A DNA stretch of 63,919 bases from Roseicyclus sp. (lineage in GTDB: Bacteria; Pseudomonadota; Alphaproteobacteria; Rhodobacterales; Rhodobacteraceae). Positions within the stretch are counted from its first letter, which is position 1, and every line of letters begins with the position of its first letter. A model generated the notes under the pieces. It was not told the DNA's origin and made no database searches. It worked only from the letters and a program-made list of their open reading frames with translations. Below are positions 38,319-49,841 of this stretch, piece by piece. The DNA is taken from positions 1 to 63,919 of the forward strand of contig JAGYKZ010000006.1 in NCBI GenBank assembly GCA_018401385.1, given 5' to 3'. The translations under genes and the position numbers were made by a program.

Positions 38319-38777
38319 ATGATCACCCGCCGCGATGTCCTTTTGAGCGGTCTCTCGCTCCCCCTTAGTGGGGGGATCTGGGGCCATGCTGCGATGGCGC
38401 AAGACTATTTCAGCCGCGATGGCGTGGCATTGCGTGGCTATGATCCCGTGGCCTATTACACCACAGGCGCGCCGCAACCCGGCGATGCGGCATTTGCCGC
38501 CGAATGGGGCGGCACGGTTTGGCATTTCGCAAGCGCGCAGAACCGCGATTTGTTCCTCAGCGCGCCTGAGACCTATGCGCCCCAATATGGCGGCTATTGC
38601 GCTTGGGCGGTGTCCGAAGGTTATACTGCCCCAATTGATCCTGACGCATGGCGTATCGTGGATGGCAAGCTCTACCTCAACGCCAATCGCCGCATTCAAC
38701 GCCGGTGGGAAGGGGATATTGCGGGGCATATTGCCCGTGCGGAGGCCAATTGGCCAAAGCTCCGCGCGGGATTGTAG
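38319..38777 (+). CDS. YHS domain-containing exported protein
   Basis: A 152-residue protein with a twin-arginine-type leader (TRRDVLLSGLSLPLSG). The core reads YFSRDGVALRGYDPVAYYTT, then FASAQNRDLFLSAPETYAPQ, YGGYCAWAVSEGYTAP and WEGDIAGHIARAEANWPKL. This is the YHS family pattern seen in periplasmic proteins of proteobacteria and linked to copper or heavy-metal handling; no metal role can be shown here. The ATG at 38319 is chosen for the leader. A hairpin (38777-38794) starts at its stop codon and overlaps the end of convergent carB. Confidence 0.8.
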   Translation: MITRRDVLLSGLSLPLSGGIWGHAAMAQDYFSRDGVALRGYDPVAYYTTGAPQPGDAAFAAEWGGTVWHFASAQNRDLFLSAPETYAPQYGGYCAWAVSEGYTAPIDPDAWRIVDGKLYLNANRRIQRRWEGDIAGHIARAEANWPKLRAGL

Positions 38778-38784
38778 CAAGGGC

Positions 38785-41700
38785 TTACCCTTGCAAGGAA
38801 CGCACCGCCAATTCCCCTTCACGCGCGGCCTTCATAGCGAGGGCTGCCGCGTGGCTGCCTGACAGCGTGGTGTAATAGGGGATTTTGTCATAGAGCGCGA
38901 CGGTGCGCATCGAGCGGCTGTCTTCGACCGCCTGCGCACCTTCGGTCGTGTTCAACACCAGATCGACCATCCCGTCTTTCATCATGTCGACAATGGTGCG
39001 CCCACCTTCATAGGCCTTGTTGACCACATCAGATGAAATCGCGTGATCGGCCAAGAATTTCGCCGTGCCAGAGGTGGCCAAAATCTTGAGACCCAGATCG
39101 GTGAGGATTTGTGCGGTTTCAACCAAGATCGGGGTTTTGTCGGCATCTTTTATCGACAAGAACACGGTGCCCTCCGATGGCAAAACTGTTCCTGCACCAA
39201 GCTGCGCCTTGAGGAAGGCGCGGGCAAAGCTGCGATCCCATCCCATCACCTCGCCCGTTGAGCGCATCTCTGGCCCCAGAAGCGTATCCACACCAGGGAA
39301 ACGCGCGAAGGGCAGAACAGCTTCTTTGACGGAGAACCAAGGCGTGCGGAAATCGGACAGGCTCATCGGGTCGCCCATGGGGATGGGCGCATCATCGTCT
39401 ACCGGTTGATGAGGTGCAGCCTTGGGGAACACCGAGAGCTTCTCGCCCGCCATCAAACGCGCAGCAATCGAGGCGATGGCGCTGTCGGTGGCCTTGGCCA
39501 CAAAGGGCACGGTGCGCGAGGCGCGCGGGTTCACCTCGATGAGATAAATATCATCGCCTTTGACCGCGAATTGCACGTTCATCAGGCCAACCACATTGAG
39601 CGCGCGCGCCAACTCCTCGGTCTGGCGGATGATCTCTGCAATAATCGCATCGCTGAGTGTATGGGGGGGCAATGAACAGGCGCTGTCGCCTGAGTGCACA
39701 CCCGCCTCTTCGATATGCTGCATGATCCCCGCGACATGGACCGCGTCACCATCACACAGCGCATCCACATCAACCTCGGTCGCGCCATCAAGGTAGCTGT
39801 CGAGAAGCACGGGACTGTCACCTGACACAACCACCGCTTCGGCGATGTAGCGATTGAGCTGTGCCGTATCGCGCACGATCTCCATCGCGCGGCCGCCCAG
39901 CACATAAGAGGGGCGGATCACCAACGGATACCCCAAAGCCTCCGCCGCGGCTTTTGCCTCCTCATCGGAATGGGCAATCGCGTTTTCTGGCTGCTTGAGG
40001 TTCAATTTCTGGACAAGCTGCTGGAAGCGCTCACGATCCTCGGCCAAGTCAATCGCATCGGGCGATGTGCCAAGGATTGGAATACCCGCCTCATGCAGGG
40101 CATTGGCCAGTTTCAAAGGCGTCTGGCCACCAAATTGCACGATCACGCCATGCAACGTGCCCGCGTCCTGCTCCACACGCAGGATTTCCATAACGTGCTC
40201 ATAGGTCAGCGGCTCGAAATACAGACGGTCAGATGTATCATAATCGGTGGAAACCGTCTCAGGGTTACAGTTGATCATGATCGTCTCATAGCCCTGATCG
40301 GTGAGGGCGTAACAGGCATGGCAGCAGCAATAATCAAACTCGATCCCCTGCCCGATGCGGTTCGGGCCACCGCCCAAAATAACCACTTTTTTCGCATCCG
40401 AAGGGCGTGCCTCGCATTCCACATCCCCCATCGCAGGCGCTTCATAGGTGGAATACATATAAGGCGTTTGCGCCTCAAATTCAGCCGCGCACGTATCAAT
40501 ACGTTTGAAAGAGGCGACCACACCAGCACCTATACGATCCGCCCGCACAGAGGCCTCGCTGCGCGCGGTCAATGTGGCCAGGCGGGCATCGGTAAAGCCC
40601 ATCATCTTGATCTTGCGCAACGCATCTGGCTCGCGCGGCAGGCCATTGGCGCGGATAACCTCCTCCACATCCACAATCTCACGGATGCGAGCCAAGAACC
40701 ACGGATCAAATTTGGTCACATGGCCGATCTCGTCATTGGTCAGACCATGGCGCATCGCTTGGGCAATCACGCGCAGACGATCCGGGGTTTGCAAGCTCAG
40801 GGCCTTGGTCACGGCCGCCTTGTCAGGCGCACCTGCAATCTCGATCTCGTCAAAACCAGACAGACCCGTCTCAAGGCTGGCCAAGGCTTTTTGAACGCTC
40901 TCATGAAAACTGCGGCCAATGGCCATTGCCTCGCCCACCGATTTCATCGCCGTGGTCAACTCAGGCTTGGACCCGGGGAATTTCTCAAAGGCAAAGCGTG
41001 GGATCTTGGTGACCACATAATCAATACTTGGCTCAAAGCTGGCAGGGGTCACACGGGTGATGTCATTGTCCAACTCATCCAGCGTATACCCCACAGCCAA
41101 TTTGGCCGCGATTTTCGCAATCGGGAAGCCTGTGGCCTTGGAAGCCAGAGCCGAGGAGCGCGACACGCGCGGGTTCATCTCGATGACGACCATCCGCCCA
41201 TCGGCAGGGTTGATCGCCCATTGCACGTTGGACCCACCCGTCTCAACACCGATCTCGCGCAACACGGCAATCGAGCCATTGCGCATAATCTGGTATTCCT
41301 TATCGGTCAGGGTCAGCGCAGGCGCGACAGTGATACTGTCGCCCGTATGGACGCCCATTGGGTCCACGTTTTCGATGGAACAGACGATGATCGCATTATC
41401 CGCTTTGTCGCGGACAACCTCCATCTCGTATTCTTTCCAACCCAGCAGCGATTCATCGACCAAAATCTGCGCCACGGGCGAAGCCTCGAGGCCCGAACGG
41501 CAATAATATTCATATTCTTCGCGGTTATAGGCCACACCGCCGCCGGTGCCACCCAACGTAAAGGCGGGGCGGATGATAGCAGGCAAGCCTATATCTTCCA
41601 AAGCGTCCATCGCATCGCGCAAACCAGCGGCAATATCGAATTTTCCGTTTTCTTTTTTCGGCGCGGCAACAATGGTGGCGCGCGGATTTTCCAAACCTGA

Positions 41701-42115
41701 TCCGATCCATCGCCTCGCGGAACAATTTGCGATCCTCGGCCATTTCAATCGCAGGGCGCTTTGCGCCGATCATCTCGACCCCGAATTTTTCCAACACACC
41801 CGCCTCTTCCAAAGCCAGTGCCGTGTTCAGGCCCGTCTGCCCGCCCATGGTGGGCAGCAGCGCATCGGGACGCTCCTTCTCGATAATCTTTGCGACCACT
41901 TCGGGGGTGATCGGCTCGATATAAGTTGCATCGGCCAATTCTGGATCGGTCATAATGGTTGCGGGGTTAGAATTGACCAAAATGACGCGATACCCTTCTT
42001 CGCGCAGCGCCTTACAGGCTTGCGCACCAGAATAATCGAATTCACACGCCTGCCCAATGACGATCGGCCCCGCGCCGATGATCATGATGGAGCGGATATC
42101 GGTTCTTTTGGGCAT
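38785..42115 (-). CDS. carB: Carbamoyl-phosphate synthase large chain, one frameshift
   Basis: Makes carbamoyl phosphate for arginine and pyrimidines. The start [20 protein letters not shown] at 42115 reads on to [14 protein letters not shown]. The frame then changes near 41700, and the remaining 970 residues are intact, with the two ATP-grasp halves ([24 protein letters not shown]) and the C-terminal MGS-like regulatory domain. Corrected length about 1,110 residues matches the family. One indel in such an enzyme is most simply a sequence error. carA is not adjacent. Confidence 0.92.
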
Positions 42116-42271
42116 CGAAAACCTCGATTTGGCTGCCACAGGAACTGCGGCGAAACGGGGACACATGACCGCGCGGCCAAGGGGCGCTGTGAAAGCGGTG
42201 CAAATTGATGGCGTTATAGTCAAGCGCGCGCGGGGTGCAGTAGAAGCGCGGCAAAACCGCCCCCGCCCCGT

Positions 42272-43349
42272 TCAGGCCGCGCCCGTCACCCGGATTGATG
42301 TGACCCATCTTGCGGCCTGGGCGCACGTCCACCTTGCCATAGAGATGGATTTGCACCCCCGCAGTATCGGCCATTTCAGCGGCGCGCGCGACATCCGCGC
42401 CAATGAGGTTTTCCATCACCACATTTGCGTGGCGTTGGCCATTCCCCAACGGCCACCCCGTGATTGCGCGGATATGTTGCTCAAATTGATCCACCGCGCA
42501 ACCCGCTTGCGTCCAATGGCCCGAATTGTGGACACGCGGCGCGATTTCATTCACGACCAGACCCTGTGGGGTCACGAACAGCTCCACCCCCATCACGCCG
42601 ACATAATCCAAGGCCGTGACGATTTTGGAGGCCAGAAGCACCGCATCAGCGCGCAGAATCGCTGGGATATTGGCGGGCACGGTGGTTGTGGATAAAATCC
42701 CTCCGACATGGTGGTTCTCGCCTGGATCAAATGCCGCAACACGCCCGTCACGACCGCGCGCAATGATAATGGATATCTCCCGCGAGAATTCAATAAACCC
42801 CTCGGCAATTGCGGGCGCGCCATTCAGGTTTGCATAGGCAGCGTCAGCCTCGGATGCAGCCATCACCCGCGCCTGCCCCTTGCCATCATAGCCAAATCGG
42901 CGGGTCTTGAGAATTGCGGGACAGCCCGTTTTGGCAAGCGCCTGTGCCACATCTTCGGCCGCGTCAATCGCGGCATAGGGCGCGGTCTTCAGGCCCAAAC
43001 TGTTGAGAAAATCCTTCTCAACCAACCGATCCTGTGACACCTCCAGCGCAGCCCGCGCAGGGAAAAACGGGCGCGTGCCTTCCAACAGGGCCAATGCAGC
43101 ACTTGGGATATTCTCAAATTCAAAGGTCAAGAGATCGCAAGACAGCGCGAATGCCTTGAGCGCGGCATGGTCATCATAGCCCGCTTGTGTCACGGATAAT
43201 GCCACATCGCCCGCAGGGGCATGGTCGCTTGGCTCGAAAATCCGCACTTTATAGCCAAGCCGCGCCGCCGCCATGGCAAGCATCCGTCCCAATTGACCGC
43301 CACCCAAAATACCAATCACGCTGCTATTGGGCAGAAGGTCATGCGTCAT
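42272..43349 (-). CDS. purK: 5-(carboxyamino)imidazole ribonucleotide synthase, 1-base insertion near end
   Basis: ATP-grasp enzyme of purine synthesis that carboxylates AIR to N5-CAIR. The start MTHDLLPNSSVIGILGGGQL at 43349 overlaps the end of purE by 11 bases. Motifs include KTRRFGYDGKGQ and NEIAPRVHNSGHWT. The end GRKMGHINP should be GRKMGHINRVTG: removing one C at about 42290 restores that ending and a TGA at 42272. Without the correction the frame runs on meaninglessly into carB. Confidence 0.92.
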
Positions 43350-43825
43350 CTTGCGGTTCCTCTGGGATCGAAGCAGACAGATCAGCACGCCATTTATCCA
43401 GACGCGCGGCAAGACCAGCGTCATGCACGGCCAAAATTGCCGCCGCCATCAATCCCGCATTCGCCGCCCCCGCCGCACCAATGGCCATGGTGGCCACAGG
43501 AAATCCGCGCGGCATTTGCAAAATTGAATAAAGCGAGTCGACCCCCGACAGCGCCTTGGTTTGCACGGGCACACCAATGACAGGAACCCGCGTTTTTGAG
43601 GCCATCATGCCCGGCAAATGCGCAGCGCCGCCCGCGCCCGCAATAATCACCTTTAAGCCCCGGCTGGGCTGCGGTTTTGCCATAATCCCACAAACGGTCA
43701 GGTGTGCGATGTGCAGACGATTTTCGTCCATAAGAAACGCCCAACGCATCCAGATTGCGGCCGCCTCACGCATGGTCGGCCAATCGGACTGGCTGCCCAT
43801 GATGATGCCAATTGATATCTGCCAT
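43339..43825 (-). pseudogene. purE: N5-CAIR mutase PurE, frame interrupted
   Basis: Converts N5-CAIR to CAIR in purine synthesis. The sequence MGSQSDWPTMREAAAI and the C-terminal two-thirds (KVIIAGAGGAAHLPGMMASK to EPQDDA) share one frame. The segment between them, with SAHRTPDRLWDYGKTAA, is in another frame, so two or more compensating indels lie between about 43660 and 43760. Another near 43815 separates the ATG at 43825 from SIGIIMGSQSDW. It is followed by purK with an overlap. Confidence 0.88.
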
Positions 43826-43884
43826 GGGGGTTCCTTTGCAAACCGTGTTTTCGGAAGCGCGCACTATAGCGATCAAACCGCCAT

Positions 43885-44086
43885 GCAATAATGTCAGTCA
43901 GCTCTGTCCTCGATCTGGTGATGAATCTCAACGCCAGCTTGCTTTTTCAGACGGCGTAAGGTTAACTGGTCGGGATTGGGTCGAGTTTCCAAGGCGGCAA
44001 TTGTCTTCGTCCAGATCACGATGCCTGCTCTGAGAACTCCAAACGACGCGCACGTCTTCGTGGCTCAATTCAGATGGGGCGTTCAT
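43885..44086 (-). pseudogene. YdcH/DUF465 family small protein, frame interrupted
   Basis: The start at 44086 reads MNAPSELSHEDVRVVWSSQS, RHRDLDED in frame. After indels the rest reads NPDQLTLRRLKKQ-type sequence and ends HQIEDR, LTDIIA. This is the short coiled-coil DUF465 protein that often precedes purE in Rhodobacterales. Corrected length is about 68 residues. Function unknown. The end coordinate is approximate because the stop is also disturbed. Confidence 0.55.
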
Positions 44087-44282
44087 GGGAGGGCGGAGAC
44101 CTGCTCTATACGGTTTACTGCAGCAGCATCGTGCCACAGCCCTCACGCAAAGGAAATGGCGTAGGGTGCCGTGACCCCAGCAATAAGACCTTGCAGCCCT
44201 CACCCCCAACCCCATATTACCCTACAGATCAGTCGCTGCCGGCGGGGCTGAACCTTGCACAGATCGTCAAAGGATGTGCCTT

Positions 44283-44715
44283 ATGACGAAATTGACCCTT
44301 GGGACGCACCCTTATTTGCTGGCTGACCAACTTGAACGGCTGGTCGAGCGTACGGCAAAATCGGGCTAATGATGGCTACCCCTGCCAATATCGAACAACG
44401 CGGCGACACGGCCTATCGCATCACATTGGCGGCGGGTTTCGCGGAGGCTGATTCCTCGATCACCGAGGAAGATCGCCAATTGGAGATCCGTAGGGCAATT
44501 GGACGAGGATGGCGCGCGCATCTTCCTGCATCGTGGCACGGTGGCGCGCCAATTCCAGCGCAGCTTTGTTCTGGCAGATGGGTCGAGGACAGGTGCCACA
44601 ATGAACATGGGCTTTTGCATATCGACCTGCATCGCCTGCAACCCGACAGAGCGTTGTGCGAAAGATTGCGACTAAAATCAGGTGCAGCATCGAAATCGCT
44701 GCAAAACGAAAGCAA
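44283..44715 (+). pseudogene. Small heat shock protein Hsp20, frame interrupted
   Basis: Fragments in order are MTKLTLGTHPYLLA, DQLERLVERTAKSG, ANIEQRGDTAYRITLA, AGFAEADSSIT, EDRQLEIR, a FLHRGTVARQFQRSFVLADG-like stretch and NMGLLHIDLHR. This is the alpha-crystallin domain family (IbpA-like holdase chaperone), about 140 residues. At least five indels are needed. The end is approximate. It lies near groESL and just before a DUF1150 gene, its usual partner in Rhodobacterales. Confidence 0.75.
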
Positions 44716-44737
44716 AAATCGCACCAATCCCAAAACC

Positions 44738-44945
44738 ACGAATACAAATGCCGAGCGGCCACCGTTTCATTCGTTCCAGCTGACGTGGCGAGCCTGCCAT
44801 CAGGGGACCGCGCCTGCTGGCAATGCGGGAGCAGCTTTATGCGATTGGAACCGAGGAAGGCACGCAATTGGCCCTCGTCAAAGATCGGGCATTGGCCTTT
44901 GTCGTGGCGCGGCAGAATGATCCGACGCCTGTCAGCGTGCATTGA
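44738..44945 (+). pseudogene. DUF1150 family protein, frame interrupted
   Basis: Reading across frames gives NTNAERP, VSFVPADVASLPS, an EQLYAIGTEEGTQLALVKDR segment, then ALAFVVARQNDPTPVSVH and a TGA at 44943-44945. The ending is diagnostic of the DUF1150 family, about 70-80 residues, usually beside an Hsp20 gene. The start codon is not intact (ACG at 44738, probably ATG in reality). Function unknown. Confidence 0.65.
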
Positions 44946-44963
44946 ACACGCGCAAACCTTGAC

Positions 44964-44997
44964 ATAAAAAAAGGCCGCATGACGCGGGGCCTTTCTG
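44964..44997. terminator. Bidirectional terminator between DUF1150 and groEL
   Basis: Stem AAGGCC (44971-44976) with GGCCTT (44988-44993), preceded by a run of As (44964-44970) and followed by T-rich sequence. On the minus strand the A-run becomes a 7-base U tract, making a good terminator for the groESL message; it also serves the convergent plus-strand gene. Confidence 0.75.
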
Positions 44998-45028
44998 ATT
45001 TTAAAGGAGTATTAAAATACGCCTTTGA

Positions 45029-46696
<1,668 letters not shown>

Positions 46697-46724
46697 TCAG
46701 GTTAAAATTCGATCAGAAACGGTC

Positions 46725-47012
46725 TCAGGCGATAATGCCGAGAATGTCCGATTCCTTCATGATCAGCAGTTCTTCGCCATCAACCGTGACTTCGGTGCCG
46801 GACCATTTGCCGAACAAGACGCGGTCGCCAGCTTTGACGCTCATTGCGATCAGCTCGCCCGAGTCCTTGCGTGCACCTTCGCCAACAGCGACAATCTCGC
46901 CCTCTGCGGGTTTCTCTTTTGCGCTGTCGGGGATGATCAGACCGCCCTTGGTCTTGTCGTCGCTCTCTACGCGGCGAACCAGCACGCGGTCATGCAGTGG
47001 TTTCAATGCCAT
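46725..47012 (-). CDS. groES: Co-chaperonin GroES
   Basis: A 95-residue lid subunit. The start [17 protein letters not shown] and the mobile loop region around [16 protein letters not shown] are standard, as is the ending [14 protein letters not shown] strong ribosome site, AAGGAGTG, precedes the ATG. Expression is expected to be heat-inducible through HrcA (see CIRCE). Confidence 0.97.
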   Translation of the reverse strand: MALKPLHDRVLVRRVESDDKTKGGLIIPDSAKEKPAEGEIVAVGEGARKDSGELIAMSVKAGDRVLFGKWSGTEVTVDGEELLIMKESDILGIIA

Positions 47013-47050
47013 CTGTCGAACACTCCTTAAGGTTCGTATGTTTCACTGTA

Positions 47051-47077
47051 TTAGCACTCATCCCATTCGAGTGCTAA
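47051..47077 (-). promoter_or_regulatory. CIRCE operator (HrcA binding site)
   Basis: A perfect inverted repeat TTAGCACTC-N9-GAGTGCTAA, exactly the CIRCE consensus, lies between the groESL -10 box and the groES start. HrcA binds it to repress groESL at normal temperature. The hrcA gene is not in the window. Confidence 0.97.
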
Positions 47078-47084
47078 TGATTGG

Positions 47085-47113
47085 CAGATAGGCAGGAGAC
47101 GCAGAGCTGTCAA
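47085..47113 (-). promoter_or_regulatory. Sigma-70-type promoter of groESL
   Basis: On the minus strand TTGACA (47113-47108) and TATCTG (47090-47085) are separated by exactly 17 bases. The CIRCE element begins 7 bases after the -10 box, so it covers the expected transcription start, the normal arrangement for HrcA repression. Confidence 0.8.
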
Positions 47114-47284
47114 CGGGCCAGGCGCGGGAAATTTCAAAAAAAATTTCTAGCCGCCCGATCCCCGCCTAAATTGGATCTACTAATGCCAAAGCCGCGACAA
47201 ATTCCCTGCCTTGCCCCCCGTGACATGGGCAAAACCCTGCCCTATAAGGCGCGCGAGTTTTCAACCAAAGAGATGGATATAAAT

Positions 47285-48191
47285 ATGAGCACCTTGGTCT
47301 TTGGCCATAAATCGCCAGACACAGATTCCACCGGCTCCCCCATTTTGTGGGCGTGGTATCTCAATGAGGTGAAGGCGTCGCGGCGGAGGCCGTCCTGTTG
47401 AGCGACCGAACACCGAAGCGGCTTTGTTCTGCAAAAGTAAGGATTTGCCAAAACCGCGCATCATTGACGATGTGACCGAAGGCCAAGCTTTTGCGTTGTG
47501 GTGGATACCAACAACCCCACCGAATTGCCCAGCTTCGTCAATGCCCGCCGATGTTCGGGCCATCATCGACCACCTGTTGAGTCGGCGGGCTTGAGACCAA
47601 AGGGCCGATTGACATCACCATCCACCCCTTGGCCTGCACCGCGACCCTGATGATCGACCTGATGAACGATGATGCAGCACGAATGCCGAATTGGGCCAAG
47701 GCGCCTGGCGTTGTCTTGCATCTTGTCGAACGCTGGAGTTTCGCTCCCCACCACCACCGACCATGACCGTGCCGTTGCCGAGGGGCTGGCCTGGGCGTCT
47801 CAATCCCTGATTACGCGGCCGAGATGTTTGCGGCAAAATCAGATATCTCGCGGTTTTCTGATGCGAGGTTGCTGCGCATGGACAGCAAAACCTATGAGGT
47901 GGGCGGCAAGTCTTTCCGCGTCTCGGTTCTGCGAACACCGCCCCCGACATCGTGCTGTCCCGCAAGGCAAGCTGATGGACGCATGGTCACAGTCGCCAAA
48001 GAGGACGGCGCGGATCAGGTTCTGCTGTTTGTGATCGACATTCTGCGCGAAGAAGCCACGCTGCTGGTGCCCAATGATTTGGTGCGCCAAGTGGCTGAAA
48101 ACTTTGCCTGTGTTGGGCGATGTGGATCAGGTCGTACTGCCAGAAGGTTGTAAGCTGCAAAAAGCAGATCATCCCCAGCCTCGCGCTGTGA
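47285..48191 (+). pseudogene. ppaC: Manganese-dependent inorganic pyrophosphatase (DHH family), frame interrupted
   Basis: The start MSTLVFGHKSPDTDSTGSPI carries the metal-binding HKSPDTD motif of family II pyrophosphatases. In order but in varying frames follow PRIIDDVTEGQ, VVDTNNPTELP, the DHH motif region (VRAIIDHHL), PTTTDHDRAVAEGLA, MFAAKSDISRFS, KEDGADQVLLFVIDILREEA and a C-terminal KKQIIPSLAL. The total of 907 bases equals about 302 codons, the family norm. It hydrolyses pyrophosphate to two phosphates. Many single-base indels, probably errors. Confidence 0.85.
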
Positions 48192-48304
48192 GAGCATATG
48201 AGAAGTTTGATGAAGGGCGCCCTGGGGCCGCCTCGCTTTTCTTTATCCACAAAGGTGAGCGCCTTCTGGGCGCAGATCGCCGCAAAGAGAAAGCCCCCTC
48301 ATGA
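48188..48304 (+). CDS. Possible small ORF coupled to ppaC and the HAD gene (38 aa)
   Basis: A GTG at 48188 overlaps the ppaC stop (GTGA) and the frame ends at 48304 overlapping the next start (ATGA). The 38 residues read VRAYEKFDEGRPGAASLFFI, then HKGERLLGADRRKEKAPS. The composition looks protein-like, and the double overlap would couple translation across three genes. It could instead be the remnant of a longer frame damaged by the indels upstream. I do not recognise a family. Confidence 0.35.
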   Translation: MRAYEKFDEGRPGAASLFFIHKGERLLGADRRKEKAPS

Positions 48305-49194
48305 GCCTGAGCACAGCCGCCACCCCTATGATCATCTCCAACCTTGCTGAAATTTCGGTGCATTATGACGCGCTGTTCTGCGATCTGTGGGGCTGTGTGC
48401 ATAACGGCATTGCCCCTTTCCCCGATGCGGTCGCAGCCCTTCAGGCCTTTCGTGCCAAGGGCGGTGTGGTGGTTTTGGTCACGAATGCCCCCCGCGCCCA
48501 TGTTGAGATTGCCGCGCAATTGGATGCAATGGGGGTCCCGCGCGATGCATGGGACATGATCGCCACCTCAGGCGACAGCGCGCGCGCGGCAATGCTGACA
48601 GGGGCTGTCGGCGAAAAGGTCTATTTCATCGGCGAGCCACGCGATGATACGTTTTTCGCCCCAATGAAGATTATCGAAAACCCCGTTACCTTGACCAAGG
48701 TCGATGTCGCCGAAGCGGATGGGATCGTATGCACAGGCCCGTTCGATCCTCATGCCGACCCTGCCGTGCTGCGCCCGCAATTGCTTTTGGCAAAGACGCG
48801 CGGATTGAAACTTCTCTGCGCCAATCCCGATATCGTGGTGGACCGTGGCGAAAGCCGTGAATATTGCGCTGGCGCAGTGGCCAAACTTTACACGGAGATG
48901 GGGGGCGAAAGCCTGTATTTCGGAAAACCGCACCCCCCTATTTATGATCTGGCACGCCGGCGCTTGGTGCAGAATGAACATGACATCAGTGACGACCGAA
49001 TCTTGGCCGTGGGAGATGGCATCTTTACCGATGTGCAGGGCGGAATTGGCGAAGGTATTGATACCCTGTTTATCACAGGCGGCTTGGCGCGAGAGGAAAC
49101 TGGAACAACGGATCAGCCTGATCCCGAAAAACTCGCCAAATATCTGAAGGATAGCGAGCAAACACCGACATTCAGCATTGGATTCTTACGCTGA
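48301..49194 (+). CDS. HAD superfamily hydrolase, subclass IIA (TIGR01459-like)
   Basis: A 297-residue phosphatase. Motif I is YDALFCDLWGCVHNG, in which the usual second Asp of DxDGV is replaced by tryptophan, as typical of this alphaproteobacterial branch. Motif II is VVLVTNAPRAH. The cap region and motif IV appear as YFGKPHPPIYDLAR and ILAVGDGIFTDVQGG. Substrate is not known; relatives include NagD and phosphoglycolate phosphatases. It starts directly after ppaC. Confidence 0.85.
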   Translation: MSLSTAATPMIISNLAEISVHYDALFCDLWGCVHNGIAPFPDAVAALQAFRAKGGVVVLVTNAPRAHVEIAAQLDAMGVPRDAWDMIATSGDSARAAMLTGAVGEKVYFIGEPRDDTFFAPMKIIENPVTLTKVDVAEADGIVCTGPFDPHADPAVLRPQLLLAKTRGLKLLCANPDIVVDRGESREYCAGAVAKLYTEMGGESLYFGKPHPPIYDLARRRLVQNEHDISDDRILAVGDGIFTDVQGGIGEGIDTLFITGGLAREETGTTDQPDPEKLAKYLKDSEQTPTFSIGFLR

Positions 49195-49256
49195 TTGGGC
49201 ATATTGTCGCGCAACAAAATTACAACATTAGCACAAGAATTTAAATTTAATTCTTG

Positions 49257-49267
49257 CTGCATTGCAG
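49257..49267. promoter_or_regulatory. PhaR-type site CTGC-ATT-GCAG upstream of maoC
   Basis: The perfect palindrome CTGCATTGCAG fits the CTGC-N3-GCAG pattern reported for PhaR, the polyhydroxybutyrate granule regulator, in Rhodobacter sphaeroides (recalled from literature). It lies 51 bases before the MaoC start in an AT-rich promoter-like stretch and would link this gene to the PHB regulon. Confidence 0.5.
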
Positions 49268-49317
49268 AAATTTGATATTGTCATCTCCAGCGAAGGGCAT
49301 TTCTCTTGGAGACTGGA

Positions 49318-49770
49318 ATGTTGGACACGACCCATAACCTCCCCCGTGGAACAATCTGCATCGAAGATATCGAATTGGGGATGACACGCCACCTGACCAA
49401 AACGGTGACAGATCGCGATATTGAACTCTTCGCTGAAGTATCGACTGATCGCAATCCCGTGCATCTGGATGATGACTATGCCCGCGATACGATCTTTCAG
49501 GGACGCATCGCGCATGGGATGCTGACCGCAGGGCTGATTTCCGCCGTTATCGGCGAGCAGCTGCCCGGACATGGGACCGTATATTTGGGCCAAACCCTAA
49601 AATTCTTGGCCCCCGTGCGCCCTGGCGATCAAGTGCGCGCCGAGGTTGAGGTCACCGCGATTGATCACGCGAAACGCCGCGTGACACTTGAAACACGCTG
49701 CTTGATTGATGGCAAACCCGTCCTCAAAGGCGAAGCGGTCGTCCTCGCTCCCTCGCGGAAATTCGATTAA
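49318..49770 (+). CDS. MaoC family (R)-specific enoyl-CoA hydratase, PhaJ-like
   Basis: A 150-residue hot-dog-fold hydratase. The catalytic motif with Asp and His is in STDRNPVHLDDDYARDTIF, then QGRIAHGML. It should hydrate trans-2-enoyl-CoA to (R)-3-hydroxyacyl-CoA, the form used for polyhydroxyalkanoate synthesis. An upstream CTGC-N3-GCAG site supports a PHB link. The ATG at 49318 is preceded by TTGGAGAC as ribosome site. Confidence 0.87.
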   Translation: MLDTTHNLPRGTICIEDIELGMTRHLTKTVTDRDIELFAEVSTDRNPVHLDDDYARDTIFQGRIAHGMLTAGLISAVIGEQLPGHGTVYLGQTLKFLAPVRPGDQVRAEVEVTAIDHAKRRVTLETRCLIDGKPVLKGEAVVLAPSRKFD

Positions 49771-49841
49771 CCGCACGGCGGCACAGGATTTTTCCCGACC
49801 CGATGCTTGCCCTAGATCGCGGGCTTGGATATTCGGGCTGT

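Noticed and set aside
38777-38794. Hairpin GCAAGGG-CTTA-CCCTTGC as a terminator between the YHS gene and carB
   Set aside because: The stem is good but no T-run follows on either strand and it overlaps the carB end, so it was not listed as a terminator.
39970-41700. A 576-codon open frame on the plus strand opposite carB
   Set aside because: It is antisense to clearly conserved CarB protein; long antisense frames are common in GC-rich DNA with this codon usage, and the translation shows no domain or motif.
42042-42271. PurK frame overlapping the start of carB by 74 bases
   Set aside because: The overlap exists only because an extra base hides the true PurK stop at 42272; after correction the genes are separated by about 156 bases.
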